The notes below the pieces were generated by a model. The model searched no databases and was not told the DNA's origin. It worked only from the letters and a program-made list of their open reading frames with translations. A DNA stretch of 64,000 nucleotides, from assembly GCA_021730945.1 (NCBI GenBank), contig JAKFYH010000013.1, forward strand, positions 124,001 to 188,000, read 5' to 3'. The translations under genes were made by a program, and so were the position numbers. Of this stretch, positions 52,314-59,479 are shown piece after piece (positions within the stretch are counted from its first letter, which is position 1; every line of letters begins with the position of its first letter). This DNA comes from Acidobacteriota bacterium. GTDB lineage: Bacteria; Acidobacteriota; Vicinamibacteria; Vicinamibacterales; UBA2999.

Positions 52314-53446
52314 GCCAACATCCGATCTAACGCGATCTTAGCCCACTTCTTCTGTCCGTCCGGTACCACGATTTCGTTCACCACGTCGCCGTCCACCAGC
52401 GAATCGAGCACCCACAGCAGGTGGTTGGGCGACACGCGGAACATGGTCGAGCACAGGCAACCGAACTGGTCGAGCGAGATCACGGTCTTGCCGGGCGCTA
52501 CCTCTTCCGCCAGCCGGTGCACCAGGTGGACCTCGGTGGCGACCGCCCAGGTCGAGCCATCGGGGCTGTCGCGCACCGTCTTGAGGATGTACTCGGTCGA
52601 GCCGCTGTCGTCGGCGGCGAGCAACACGTCGAACGGCACTTCGGGATGCACGATCACCTTGATGCCCGGGTGCTCACGGCGGACCTGCTCGATTTGCGCG
52701 GCGGTGAAGCGCACGTGCACGGAGCAGTGTCCCTTCCACAGGATGAGTTTCGCCCGCTCCAACTCGTCGCGGGTGAGGCCGCCGAACGGTTGATACGGAT
52801 CCCACACCACCATCTGGTCGAGCGGCAGGCCCATCTGGTACGCTGTGTTGCGTCCCAGGTGCTGGTCCGGCAGGAACAGGATCCTCTCGCGCTGTTGCCA
52901 GCCCCACCTGAGCGTGGCGGCAGCGTTGGACGAGGTGCAGACGGTGCCGCCGTTCTCGCCCACCAGCGACTTAATCGCCGCCGCCGAGTTGATGTAGGTC
53001 ACCGGCACCACGGACGACGCCAGGCCCAATTGCCGCAGTTCGTTCCAGCAGGTCTCCAGTTGATCCGCCGGCGCCATGTCGGCCATTGAACAGCCGGCCG
53101 CCAGGTCGGGCAGGATCACCCGCTGGTGCGGCAGCGCCAGGATGTCGGCGCTCTCGGCCATGAAGTGGACGCCGCAGAACACGATGTAATCGGCGGCAGG
53201 ATGGCGGGCGATGGCGTTGGCCAGCTTGAAAGAATCCCCGGTGTAATCGGCGAACCGGATCACCTCGTCGCGCTGATAGTGGTGACCGAGGATGACCAGG
53301 CGATCGCCGAGTGCGGCGCGAGCGGCGGCAATGCGCAGCGCCATCTCCTCGTCTGGCAGCCCGAGGTAGGCATCCGGCAGCGGCTGGCGCTCGTGAATGG
53401 AGGCCTTCTCGACCTCGTTGAGGACGGGCAGAAATGTGTTGGGCAT
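52304..53446 (-). CDS. nadA: Quinolinate synthase
   Basis: 380 residues. The [4Fe-4S] ligands are Cys91 (FCGVHFMAES), Cys170 (TVCTSSNA) and the later FGCLCSTM cysteine. The GHHYQRDEV and PEVP motifs are conserved. It condenses iminoaspartate and dihydroxyacetone phosphate into quinolinate for NAD. ATG 53446 was chosen because similarity starts at NTFLPVLNEVEKASIH; the upstream frame is antisense-like Arg-rich sequence. It sits 10 nt after mqnE. Confidence 0.93.
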   Translation of the reverse strand: MPNTFLPVLNEVEKASIHERQPLPDAYLGLPDEEMALRIAAARAALGDRLVILGHHYQRDEVIRFADYTGDSFKLANAIARHPAADYIVFCGVHFMAESADILALPHQRVILPDLAAGCSMADMAPADQLETCWNELRQLGLASSVVPVTYINSAAAIKSLVGENGGTVCTSSNAAATLRWGWQQRERILFLPDQHLGRNTAYQMGLPLDQMVVWDPYQPFGGLTRDELERAKLILWKGHCSVHVRFTAAQIEQVRREHPGIKVIVHPEVPFDVLLAADDSGSTEYILKTVRDSPDGSTWAVATEVHLVHRLAEEVAPGKTVISLDQFGCLCSTMFRVSPNHLLWVLDSLVDGDVVNEIVVPDGQKKWAKIALDRMLAIT

Positions 53447-53456
53447 TTCCCGACAG

Positions 53457-54563
53457 CTATTGCAGGGCTGGAATGCGAACGACGTTGTACAGAGTATCGC
53501 GCTCGATGGGTTCGCGGCCAGCGTCGCGGATGAGCTGCTCGATGTCGTCGGTCGACAGTGTCGTCGGCGTCGACGAGCCGGCCATGTGATAGATCGTCTC
53601 TTCCTGGACGGTGCCGTCGAGGTCGTCGGCGCCGAACCACAACGCGGTTTGCGCCACTTCCACGCCGCACGAAATCCAGTAGGCCTTGATGTGATCGACG
53701 TTGTCGAGCACCAGCCGCGCCACCGCATGCACCTTCAGCGTCTCGCTGGCCGCCGGCGCCGGCAGCTTGCGCATCTGGTTGTTGTCGGGATGAAAGGCCA
53801 GCGGGATGAAGGCCTGCAGGCCGCCGGTATCGTCCTGCAACGCCCGCGTCTGCAGCAGGTGATCGACGCGCTCCTCGGTGGTCTCGATGTGGCCGTAGAG
53901 CATGGTGACGTTGGTGCGCATGCCCAGATCATGGGCAATGCGGTGAATCGCCAGGTAGCGAGCGCCGTCGCACTTGTCGTGGCAAATCTTCTGGCGCACG
54001 CGCGGCGCGAAGATTTCGGCGCCGCCGCCGGGCAGCGAGTCGAGGCCGGCCGCCTTCAGCTCGGCCAGCACCTGGCGGTCGGTCTTGCCGTAGTGATCCG
54101 CGAAGAAGGCAATCTCCACCGCGGTGAAGCACTTCAAGTGAATGCCGGGGCGAATCTGCTTCAGGCCGGACAGCAGCTCCGTGTAATAGCTGAACGGCAG
54201 GCCGGGGTGCAGGCCATTGACGATGTGCACTTCGGTGAGGGGCTGATCGCCGCGCTGCCGCAACTTGGCGAAGATTTGCTCCAGCGACATGGTGTGCGAC
54301 CCGGGATCGCCCTCCTTCAGCCGCGCAAACGAGCAGAACAGGCACGACGCTTCGCAGACGTTGGTCGCCTCGAGCCGCAGGTTGTGGTTGAAGTAGGTGC
54401 GATCGCCATGGCGCCGCTCGCGTTCGCGATTGGCGATCCAGCCAAGCGCCAGCAGGTCGGTGGACTCGAAGAGCGCCACCGCATCGTCGAACGACAGCCG
54501 TTCGCGCGCCTCGACCTTGTCGGCGATGTCAACGAGTCCCGCAGTTTTCAGACGCTGTCGCAT
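53457..54563 (-). CDS. mqnE: Aminofutalosine synthase (radical SAM, menaquinone)
   Basis: 368 residues from ATG 54563. The radical SAM motif is Cys70, Cys74, Cys77 (NVCEASCLFC), followed by the family blocks EVHIVNGLHPGLPFSYY and LPGGGAEIFAPRVRQKICHDKCD. It makes aminofutalosine in the futalosine menaquinone route. TTG 54581 and GTG 54578 are longer alternatives. MqnC is the other close family, but the NGLHPGLPF block favours MqnE. TACAAT upstream on the minus strand (54607-54602 region) is a candidate promoter, back to back with that of the riboswitch. Confidence 0.85.
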   Translation of the reverse strand: MRQRLKTAGLVDIADKVEARERLSFDDAVALFESTDLLALGWIANRERERRHGDRTYFNHNLRLEATNVCEASCLFCSFARLKEGDPGSHTMSLEQIFAKLRQRGDQPLTEVHIVNGLHPGLPFSYYTELLSGLKQIRPGIHLKCFTAVEIAFFADHYGKTDRQVLAELKAAGLDSLPGGGAEIFAPRVRQKICHDKCDGARYLAIHRIAHDLGMRTNVTMLYGHIETTEERVDHLLQTRALQDDTGGLQAFIPLAFHPDNNQMRKLPAPAASETLKVHAVARLVLDNVDHIKAYWISCGVEVAQTALWFGADDLDGTVQEETIYHMAGSSTPTTLSTDDIEQLIRDAGREPIERDTLYNVVRIPALQ

Positions 54564-54618
54564 GGAATCCAGGACCACCAAGCTTCGGGTCCGTCGTGGT
54601 TTCTATTGTATCTGATGC

Positions 54619-54624
54619 TACAAT
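54619..54624 (+). promoter_or_regulatory. -10 hexamer TACAAT of the cobalamin riboswitch transcript
   Basis: TACAAT lies just upstream of the riboswitch aptamer, placing the transcript start near 54631. No good -35 at the expected distance. Confidence 0.4.
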
Positions 54625-54629
54625 TCACA

Positions 54630-54733
54630 GTTCAACCGACGCGTACCAGAACCGCCAGGGAAGTTGGGTGCGAAGCCCACACGGTCCCGCCACTGTAAGC
54701 GGCCACTCGCCGCGAGTCAGGAGACTGGCAGTT
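54630..54733 (+). ncRNA. Cobalamin riboswitch
   Basis: The aptamer core is plain: GCCAGGGAA (54654-54662), GGGTGCGAAGCCCACACGG, CCCGCCACTGTAAGCGG (the B12 box, 54686-54702) and AGTCAGGAGACTGGC (54715-54729), whose CTGGC pairs with the GCCAG arm. It sits directly upstream of the cobalamin uptake genes and should shut them off when the vitamin is plentiful. Outer boundaries are approximate. Confidence 0.92.
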
Positions 54734-54755
54734 CATGGGCATGTCACTCATTCAG

Positions 54756-54784
54756 GCGCGTGAGACGCCTGGGAGGCGACGCGC
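54756..54784 (+). promoter_or_regulatory. Hairpin sequestering the btuD ribosome-binding site
   Basis: GCGCGT pairs with ACGCGC and CGCCT with AGGCG across a GGG loop, with a GAGA bulge on the left. The GGGAGG Shine-Dalgarno is inside the loop and the inner right strand, and GTG 54786 follows one nucleotide after the stem. This is a fitting off-state for a translation-type riboswitch. Confidence 0.6.
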
Positions 54785-54785
54785 A

Positions 54786-55574
54786 GTGCTTTCCGCAGAA
54801 CAGGTATCTTTTCGCTACGCCGCCGACGGCCCACTGGTGGTCGACGGCGTGTCGGTGCGCCTTGGCGATGGCGCGCTGGTCGGCATTCTCGGCCCCAACG
54901 GCTCGGGCAAGACCACCCTGCTGCGCCTGCTGAGCGGCACGCGGCGGCCCTCGGCCGGCCGCATCATGCTGGGCGGCCAGCCGCTCGATCGCCTGGCCCG
55001 GCGCGAGGTCGCCCGGCAGATCGCCGTGGTCCCGCAGGAAACCGAGCTGGCGTTTGAGTACTCGGCGATCGAGATCGTCCTGATGGGCCGGCATCCGCAC
55101 CTGGGCATGTTCACCGTCGAGGGACCGGGCGACATTCGCATCGCCCGCGAGGCGCTGGCGGCCACCGGCACGGGACACCTGGCCGACCGCCCCTTTCACG
55201 AATTAAGCGGCGGCGAGAAGCAACGGGTGGTGATTGCCGCGGCGCTGGCGCAATCAGCGGCGCTGATGCTGCTCGACGAGCCCACCGCGTCGCTCGACCT
55301 GGGCTACCAGCTGGAAGTGTCGGCGCTGCTGCTGCGACTCAACCAGGATCACGGCGTCACCATGGCGATCTCGACGCACGACCTGAACCTGGCGGCGTCG
55401 ATCTGCCGCGAGCTCATCCTGATGCGCGACGGCCGCGTACTGGCGGCCGGACCGACCAACGAAGTGCTGACGCCCGAGAACGTGCAACGCCTCTACGATG
55501 TCGAGGCCGACGTCCACATTCACAGCGACACCGGCCACATGACCGTGGTTCCGGTGCGGCGGGTCACCCGGTGA
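54786..55574 (+). CDS. btuD: Cobalamin-type ABC transporter ATPase
   Basis: 262 residues from GTG 54786. Walker A GPNGSGKT is at residues 36-43, the signature is LSGGEKQRV and Walker B is LMLLDEPTASLD. GTG is preferred over the in-frame ATG at 54735 because GGGAGG is at 54771-54776 and the ATPase domain starts right after. The ATG lies inside the aptamer end and has no Shine-Dalgarno. It energises BtuC. The riboswitch upstream and the BtuC/F genes downstream point to vitamin B12 or a related corrinoid. Confidence 0.85.
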   Translation: MLSAEQVSFRYAADGPLVVDGVSVRLGDGALVGILGPNGSGKTTLLRLLSGTRRPSAGRIMLGGQPLDRLARREVARQIAVVPQETELAFEYSAIEIVLMGRHPHLGMFTVEGPGDIRIAREALAATGTGHLADRPFHELSGGEKQRVVIAAALAQSAALMLLDEPTASLDLGYQLEVSALLLRLNQDHGVTMAISTHDLNLAASICRELILMRDGRVLAAGPTNEVLTPENVQRLYDVEADVHIHSDTGHMTVVPVRRVTR

Positions 55575-56632
55575 ACGTCCGCCTCCGGGCAGCGACGGCG
55601 AGACCAGTCCGCCTCGGCGCGGCTCCGGCGGGACAGGTCCGCCGCCGCATCATCACCGTGGTGTCGTTGTTTGCGGCCGGCACCATCGCGGTCCTGCTGT
55701 GGGCGCCGACGGTCGGCAGCACCAGCATCTCGCTGTGGCGGGCATTGGACTCGACGATCCCGTGGGACCAGAACGTCGACGCGCAGATCTTCTTTGTCGC
55801 CCGGCTGCCGCGGGTGCTCTCGGGCGCCATCGTCGGCGCCGCGCTGGCCGCCGCCGGTGTCGTGCTGCAGGCCATGCTGCGCAATCCCCTGGCGACGCCG
55901 TTCACACTCGGCGTGTCGGCTGGGGGCGCGCTCGGCGCGATGCTGGCGATTGCCCTGGGGCTCGAGCTGGGCACCATGGGCGTGTCGTCCATTCCGATCG
56001 CGAGCTTCGCCGGATCGCTGGTCGCGATCGGTATTGTCTACTGGCTGGCCTCGTCGCAGAAGCGCGGCCTCTCCACCAACGTGCTGCTGCTGGCCGGGGT
56101 CACGCTCAACTCGTTCTTCTCGGCGCTGATCCTGTTCGTGCAATACATGGCCGACTTCGCCGAGTCATTCCGGACCGTGCGCTGGTTGATGGGTGACCTC
56201 GATGTCGGCAGCTTCACCCCGATCCTGGCCGCCCTGCCGTTCCTCGCCGTCGCCTTCGGCGTGTTTGCCATGCTGCCGCGGACGCTCAACCTGCTGACGC
56301 TGGGCGAAGACGTGGCGGCCGCCCGCGGCGTGGAAGTGATCCACGCCCAGCGCCTCGCCTTCTTCAGCGCCTCGCTGGCCACCGGCGCCGCGGTGTCGCT
56401 GGGCGGCCCGATTGGCTTTATCGGCATCGTCGTGCCGCACCTGGTGCGGCTGATGGTGGGGTCCGATCATCGCATCGTCCTGCCGGCCGCCGCGCTGTTT
56501 GGCGCCGCCTTCACCGTGCTGTGCGACCTGGTCGCGCGCACCATCATGGCGCCGCTGGAATTGCCGGTCGGCATCATCACCGCGCTGATTGGCGGACCGT
56601 TCTTTCTGTGGTTGTTGGTGAAGAAGTCATGA
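55571..56632 (+). CDS. btuC: Cobalamin-type ABC transporter permease
   Basis: 353 residues with multiple membrane segments of the FecCD/BtuC family. Recognisable blocks are ARLPRVLSGAIVGAALAAAGVVLQAMLRNPLATP, the EDVAAARGV coupling helix and a FIGIVVPHLVRLM segment. The N-terminal 25 residues are a basic cytoplasmic extension. GTG 55571 overlaps the ATPase stop by four bases. Part of the riboswitch-controlled operon. Confidence 0.88.
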   Translation: MNVRLRAATARPVRLGAAPAGQVRRRIITVVSLFAAGTIAVLLWAPTVGSTSISLWRALDSTIPWDQNVDAQIFFVARLPRVLSGAIVGAALAAAGVVLQAMLRNPLATPFTLGVSAGGALGAMLAIALGLELGTMGVSSIPIASFAGSLVAIGIVYWLASSQKRGLSTNVLLLAGVTLNSFFSALILFVQYMADFAESFRTVRWLMGDLDVGSFTPILAALPFLAVAFGVFAMLPRTLNLLTLGEDVAAARGVEVIHAQRLAFFSASLATGAAVSLGGPIGFIGIVVPHLVRLMVGSDHRIVLPAAALFGAAFTVLCDLVARTIMAPLELPVGIITALIGGPFFLWLLVKKS

Positions 56633-57513
56633 GGACAGCATTAGCCACAAAGCGCGCGAAGAACACGAAGGCCTGTATTTTCGCTGTCGTGTGCTTCGTG
56701 TGCTTCGCGTCCTTCGTGGTCGCCTTTCAACCACCACCGCAGCGCATCATCTCGCTGGTCCCCGCACTCACGGAAATGCTCTACGCGATCGGTGCCGGCT
56801 CGCAGGTGGTCGCGGTGTCGAGTTACGACGCCTACCCGCCCGAGGTGACCTCGCTGCCGCGGGTCGGTGCCCTGCTCGACCCCGACACCGAGCGCATCAT
56901 CGCCCTCAAGCCCAACCTCGTGATCACCTATGGCAGCCAGGTGGATCTGCAAGCGCAGATGAAGCGCGCCGGCATTGCCACGTTCGACTACCGGCACGCG
57001 GGCCTGAGCCACATTTTGACCACCATGAAGGACCTGGGGGCGCTCACCGGTCACGCCGCAACGGCCGACGCCGCGGTGGCGGCCATCGAGGCGCGGCTGG
57101 ACGCCGTCCGGACCCGGGTGGCCGGCAAGCGACGGCCGAAGACCCTGCTGGTGTTCTCGCGTGAACCGAAGACGTTGCGGAACATCTATGCCAGCGGCGG
57201 GCACGGCTTCCTCCACGACATGCTCGAGATCGCCGGCGGCGACGACGTGTTCAACGACATCAAGAAGGAATCGATGCAGGCCTCGACCGAGACGATCCTG
57301 GCCCGCGCGCCGGAGGTGATCCTGGAACTGCGGCCAGAAGAGATCACCGCCGGCGGCGAGATGCAGGCGGAACTGGCCTCGTGGCAACGGCTGGCCTCGG
57401 TCCCTGCCGTGCGCAACCGGCGTGTCATCTTCATCTCGGGCCAGGACGTCACCGTGCCGGGCCCGCGCATCGCCGACAGTGTCGAGCGCATGGCCAGAGC
57501 GCTGCACCCGTGA
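56629..57513 (+). CDS. btuF: Cobalamin-binding protein, exported, with repeat-derived signal peptide
   Basis: 294 residues. A basic N-terminus (RTALATKRAKNTK) and hydrophobic core (FAVVCFVCFASFVVAF) form the signal peptide; the mature part has RIISLVPALTEMLYAIGAG, VVAVSSYDAYPPEV and ALKPNLVITYG. This is the usual BtuF-type fold, capturing B12 for BtuCD. ATG 56629 overlaps the permease stop (ATGA). The signal-peptide region is encoded by the repeat at 56644-56720, and its core is the same peptide as in the barrel at 50136-51581. Confidence 0.85.
   Translation: MRTALATKRAKNTKACIFAVVCFVCFASFVVAFQPPPQRIISLVPALTEMLYAIGAGSQVVAVSSYDAYPPEVTSLPRVGALLDPDTERIIALKPNLVITYGSQVDLQAQMKRAGIATFDYRHAGLSHILTTMKDLGALTGHAATADAAVAAIEARLDAVRTRVAGKRRPKTLLVFSREPKTLRNIYASGGHGFLHDMLEIAGGDDVFNDIKKESMQASTETILARAPEVILELRPEEITAGGEMQAELASWQRLASVPAVRNRRVIFISGQDVTVPGPRIADSVERMARALHP
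56644..56720. repeat. CACGAAGG-family inverted repeat inside the btuF signal-peptide region
   Basis: The arm at 56644-56673 (GCCACAAAG, GCGAAGAACACGAAGGCC) is a near-complement of 56691-56720, enclosing about 17 nt. Both arms lie in the btuF reading frame and encode its whole signal peptide. 56694-56720 is identical to 51535-51561 on the other strand. Confidence 0.8.
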
Positions 57514-58307
57514 AGACGGACTCCTACCCCCGTCGCATCGTCTGCCTGACCGAGGAGACCACTGAGACGTTGTACCTGCTCGGCGAGGGCGACCGCGTGG
57601 TCGGGATCTCCGGCTACACGGTGCGGCCGCCCGAGGCCCGCGCGAAACCCAAGGTGTCGTCGTTCCTGCACGCGCGCTACGAGAAGATCGAGGCGCTCAA
57701 GCCGGATTTGATCCTCGCGTTCTCCGATCTCCAGGCCGGCATCACCACCGACCTGGTGAAGCGCGGTTACCCGGTGTTCACGTTCAACCAGCGCAGCATC
57801 GCCGAGATCCTGCAGATGATCCGGGTGCTCGGCGGCATTGTCGGCGTGCCCGAGAAGGCCGAAGCGCTGGCCACCCGGTTGAGCCGGGGCCTCGACGACA
57901 TTCGCGCGCAAGCGGCCCTGCTGCCGTGGCGGCCCAAGGTGTTCTTCGAGGAGTGGTACGACCCGTTGATCAGCGGCATCCGCTGGACCGAAGAACTGGT
58001 GCAGATTGCCGGCGGCGATCCGATTTTTCCGGAGCTGGATCGGGCCAGCCTGGCCAAGGACCGCATCGTCACGAGTGAACAAGTCATCGCGCGAGCGCCC
58101 GACGTGATTATCGGCTCGTGGTGTGGCAAGCCGGTTCGTCCGGCGAAGATCGCGGCGCGACCCGGCTGGGACGCGGTGCCGGCCGTGAAAAACGGGCGAA
58201 TCTACGAAGTGAAATCCAGCTACATCCTGCAACCCGGCCCGGCCGCTCTCACCGAAGGCGTGCGTCAGCTGCACGACAGAATCCGGCTCGCGGTGGCCGC
58301 GTCCTGA
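57510..58307 (+). CDS. BtuF-like binding protein without signal peptide
   Basis: 265 residues, from GTG 57510, overlapping the btuF stop. Fold blocks match the cobalamin/siderophore-binding family: RIVCLTEETTETLYLLGEGDRVVGISGY, IEALKPDLILAFSDLQ and RAPDVIIGSWCG. No hydrophobic N-terminus is present, so the product should stay in the cytoplasm unless it is moved by another route. Its binding residues differ from those of btuF. Possible roles are corrinoid handling inside the cell or a second substrate; this is inference. Confidence 0.8.
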   Translation: MKTDSYPRRIVCLTEETTETLYLLGEGDRVVGISGYTVRPPEARAKPKVSSFLHARYEKIEALKPDLILAFSDLQAGITTDLVKRGYPVFTFNQRSIAEILQMIRVLGGIVGVPEKAEALATRLSRGLDDIRAQAALLPWRPKVFFEEWYDPLISGIRWTEELVQIAGGDPIFPELDRASLAKDRIVTSEQVIARAPDVIIGSWCGKPVRPAKIAARPGWDAVPAVKNGRIYEVKSSYILQPGPAALTEGVRQLHDRIRLAVAAS

Positions 58308-58308
58308 T

Positions 58309-58314
58309 TACAAT
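58309..58314 (+). promoter_or_regulatory. -10 TACAAT, probable leaderless start of the SurA-like gene
   Basis: TACAAT ends seven nucleotides before ATG 58322, with no Shine-Dalgarno. It overlaps an in-frame upstream ATG at 58313, which supports the shorter start. Confidence 0.45.
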
Positions 58315-58321
58315 GGATCAA

Positions 58322-59395
58322 ATGAAGCGAATCGCGACCCCCCTTGTACGTCCGTCCAGTGCCGTGTTGTTCGTCCTGCTTGCCGCCATCGGATTCGGCG
58401 CCTGCCGCTCCACACCAGCCACGCCGCCCGTCTCGGCCGACGCGTGGGCGGTGGTCAACGGCCGCGAGATCAAGCGTGACGAGGTCGAGAAGGCCTATCG
58501 CCGCGCCGCGCAGGACAACGCCGCGCCGTCAGACGAAGAGATCGCCACCGCCAAGCTTGGCCTGCTGAACGAACTGATCGTGCAGGAACTGCTGATCGGC
58601 AAGGCGCGCGAGTTGAAGATCGAATTGCCCGATACCGATGTCGACAAGGCGTTCGATGAGGGCAAGAAGAACATCACGCCCGAGGCCTTCGAGAAGAGCC
58701 TGACCGCCCGCAACCTCACTGCCGCCGACCTGCGCGAGGCGCTGCGCCGCGACATGCTCTCGCAAAAAGTGATTGAACGCGAGGTCGCCGGCAAGGTCAC
58801 CATCACCGACCAGGAAATCACCGACTTCTTCAACGCCAACAAGGCCCAGTTCAACCGTCCCGAGGACGCGTACCACATCGCCCAGATCGCGGTGACGCCG
58901 ATGGCCGATGCGGAAATCGCCAATCGCACCGGTGACGATGCCAAGACGCCACAGGAAGCGGCCGCCAAGACCCAGATGCTGATGGAACGCCTGAAGGGCG
59001 GCGCGCAGTTCGGCGACCTGGCCGCCGATTTCTCGGAAGACCCGCAGTCGGCGCAGCGCGGCGGCGACCTCGGCTTTGTGCCCCTTTCGCGCCTGCAACA
59101 GGCGCCACCCGCCCTGCGCGATGCGGTGCTCAAGTCCGAACCCGGCTCCGTGCGGGTCGTCAGCAACGGCGGCGCCCACACCATCGTCCTGTTCGTGGCG
59201 AAGGACACCGCCGGCCAGAAGGATCCGAGCATGCCCAACGTCAAGCAAGCCATCTCGGACGGCCTGCGCGAGCGTCGCGAGCAGTTGCTGCGCGCCGCCT
59301 ACCTCACCGAGATTCGCAACAACGCCACCGTGGTCAATCAGTTCGCGACCCAGTTGGTGGCACTGCAGGGCAAGGCGCCGGCCGCGGCCAAGTAG
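58322..59395 (+). CDS. SurA-like peptidyl-prolyl isomerase lipoprotein
   Basis: 357 residues. A signal sequence (LFVLLAAIGFGAC) with a lipobox-like GAC suggests lipid anchoring. A SurA N-terminal-type helical region (VVNGREIKRDEVEKAYRR) precedes one parvulin domain: AYHIAQIAVTP, then SEDPQSAQRGGDLGFVP. It would fold or chaperone envelope proteins in the periplasm. ATG 58322 is preferred over 58313 because of the hexamer position and because the lipoprotein signal starts here. Confidence 0.82.
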   Translation: MKRIATPLVRPSSAVLFVLLAAIGFGACRSTPATPPVSADAWAVVNGREIKRDEVEKAYRRAAQDNAAPSDEEIATAKLGLLNELIVQELLIGKARELKIELPDTDVDKAFDEGKKNITPEAFEKSLTARNLTAADLREALRRDMLSQKVIEREVAGKVTITDQEITDFFNANKAQFNRPEDAYHIAQIAVTPMADAEIANRTGDDAKTPQEAAAKTQMLMERLKGGAQFGDLAADFSEDPQSAQRGGDLGFVPLSRLQQAPPALRDAVLKSEPGSVRVVSNGGAHTIVLFVAKDTAGQKDPSMPNVKQAISDGLRERREQLLRAAYLTEIRNNATVVNQFATQLVALQGKAPAAAK

Positions 59396-59479
59396 CCCGC
59401 CCTCCCGTTTCCGATGCGATGGGGGCGCCGCCCCCGTCGCATCCTCATTTCCCGATCGTCCCGCCGTTGCGGTCCCCCA

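Noticed and set aside
54735-54785. btuD start at ATG 54735
   Set aside because: It sits in the aptamer end with no Shine-Dalgarno; GTG 54786 has GGGAGG and the ATPase domain follows it directly.
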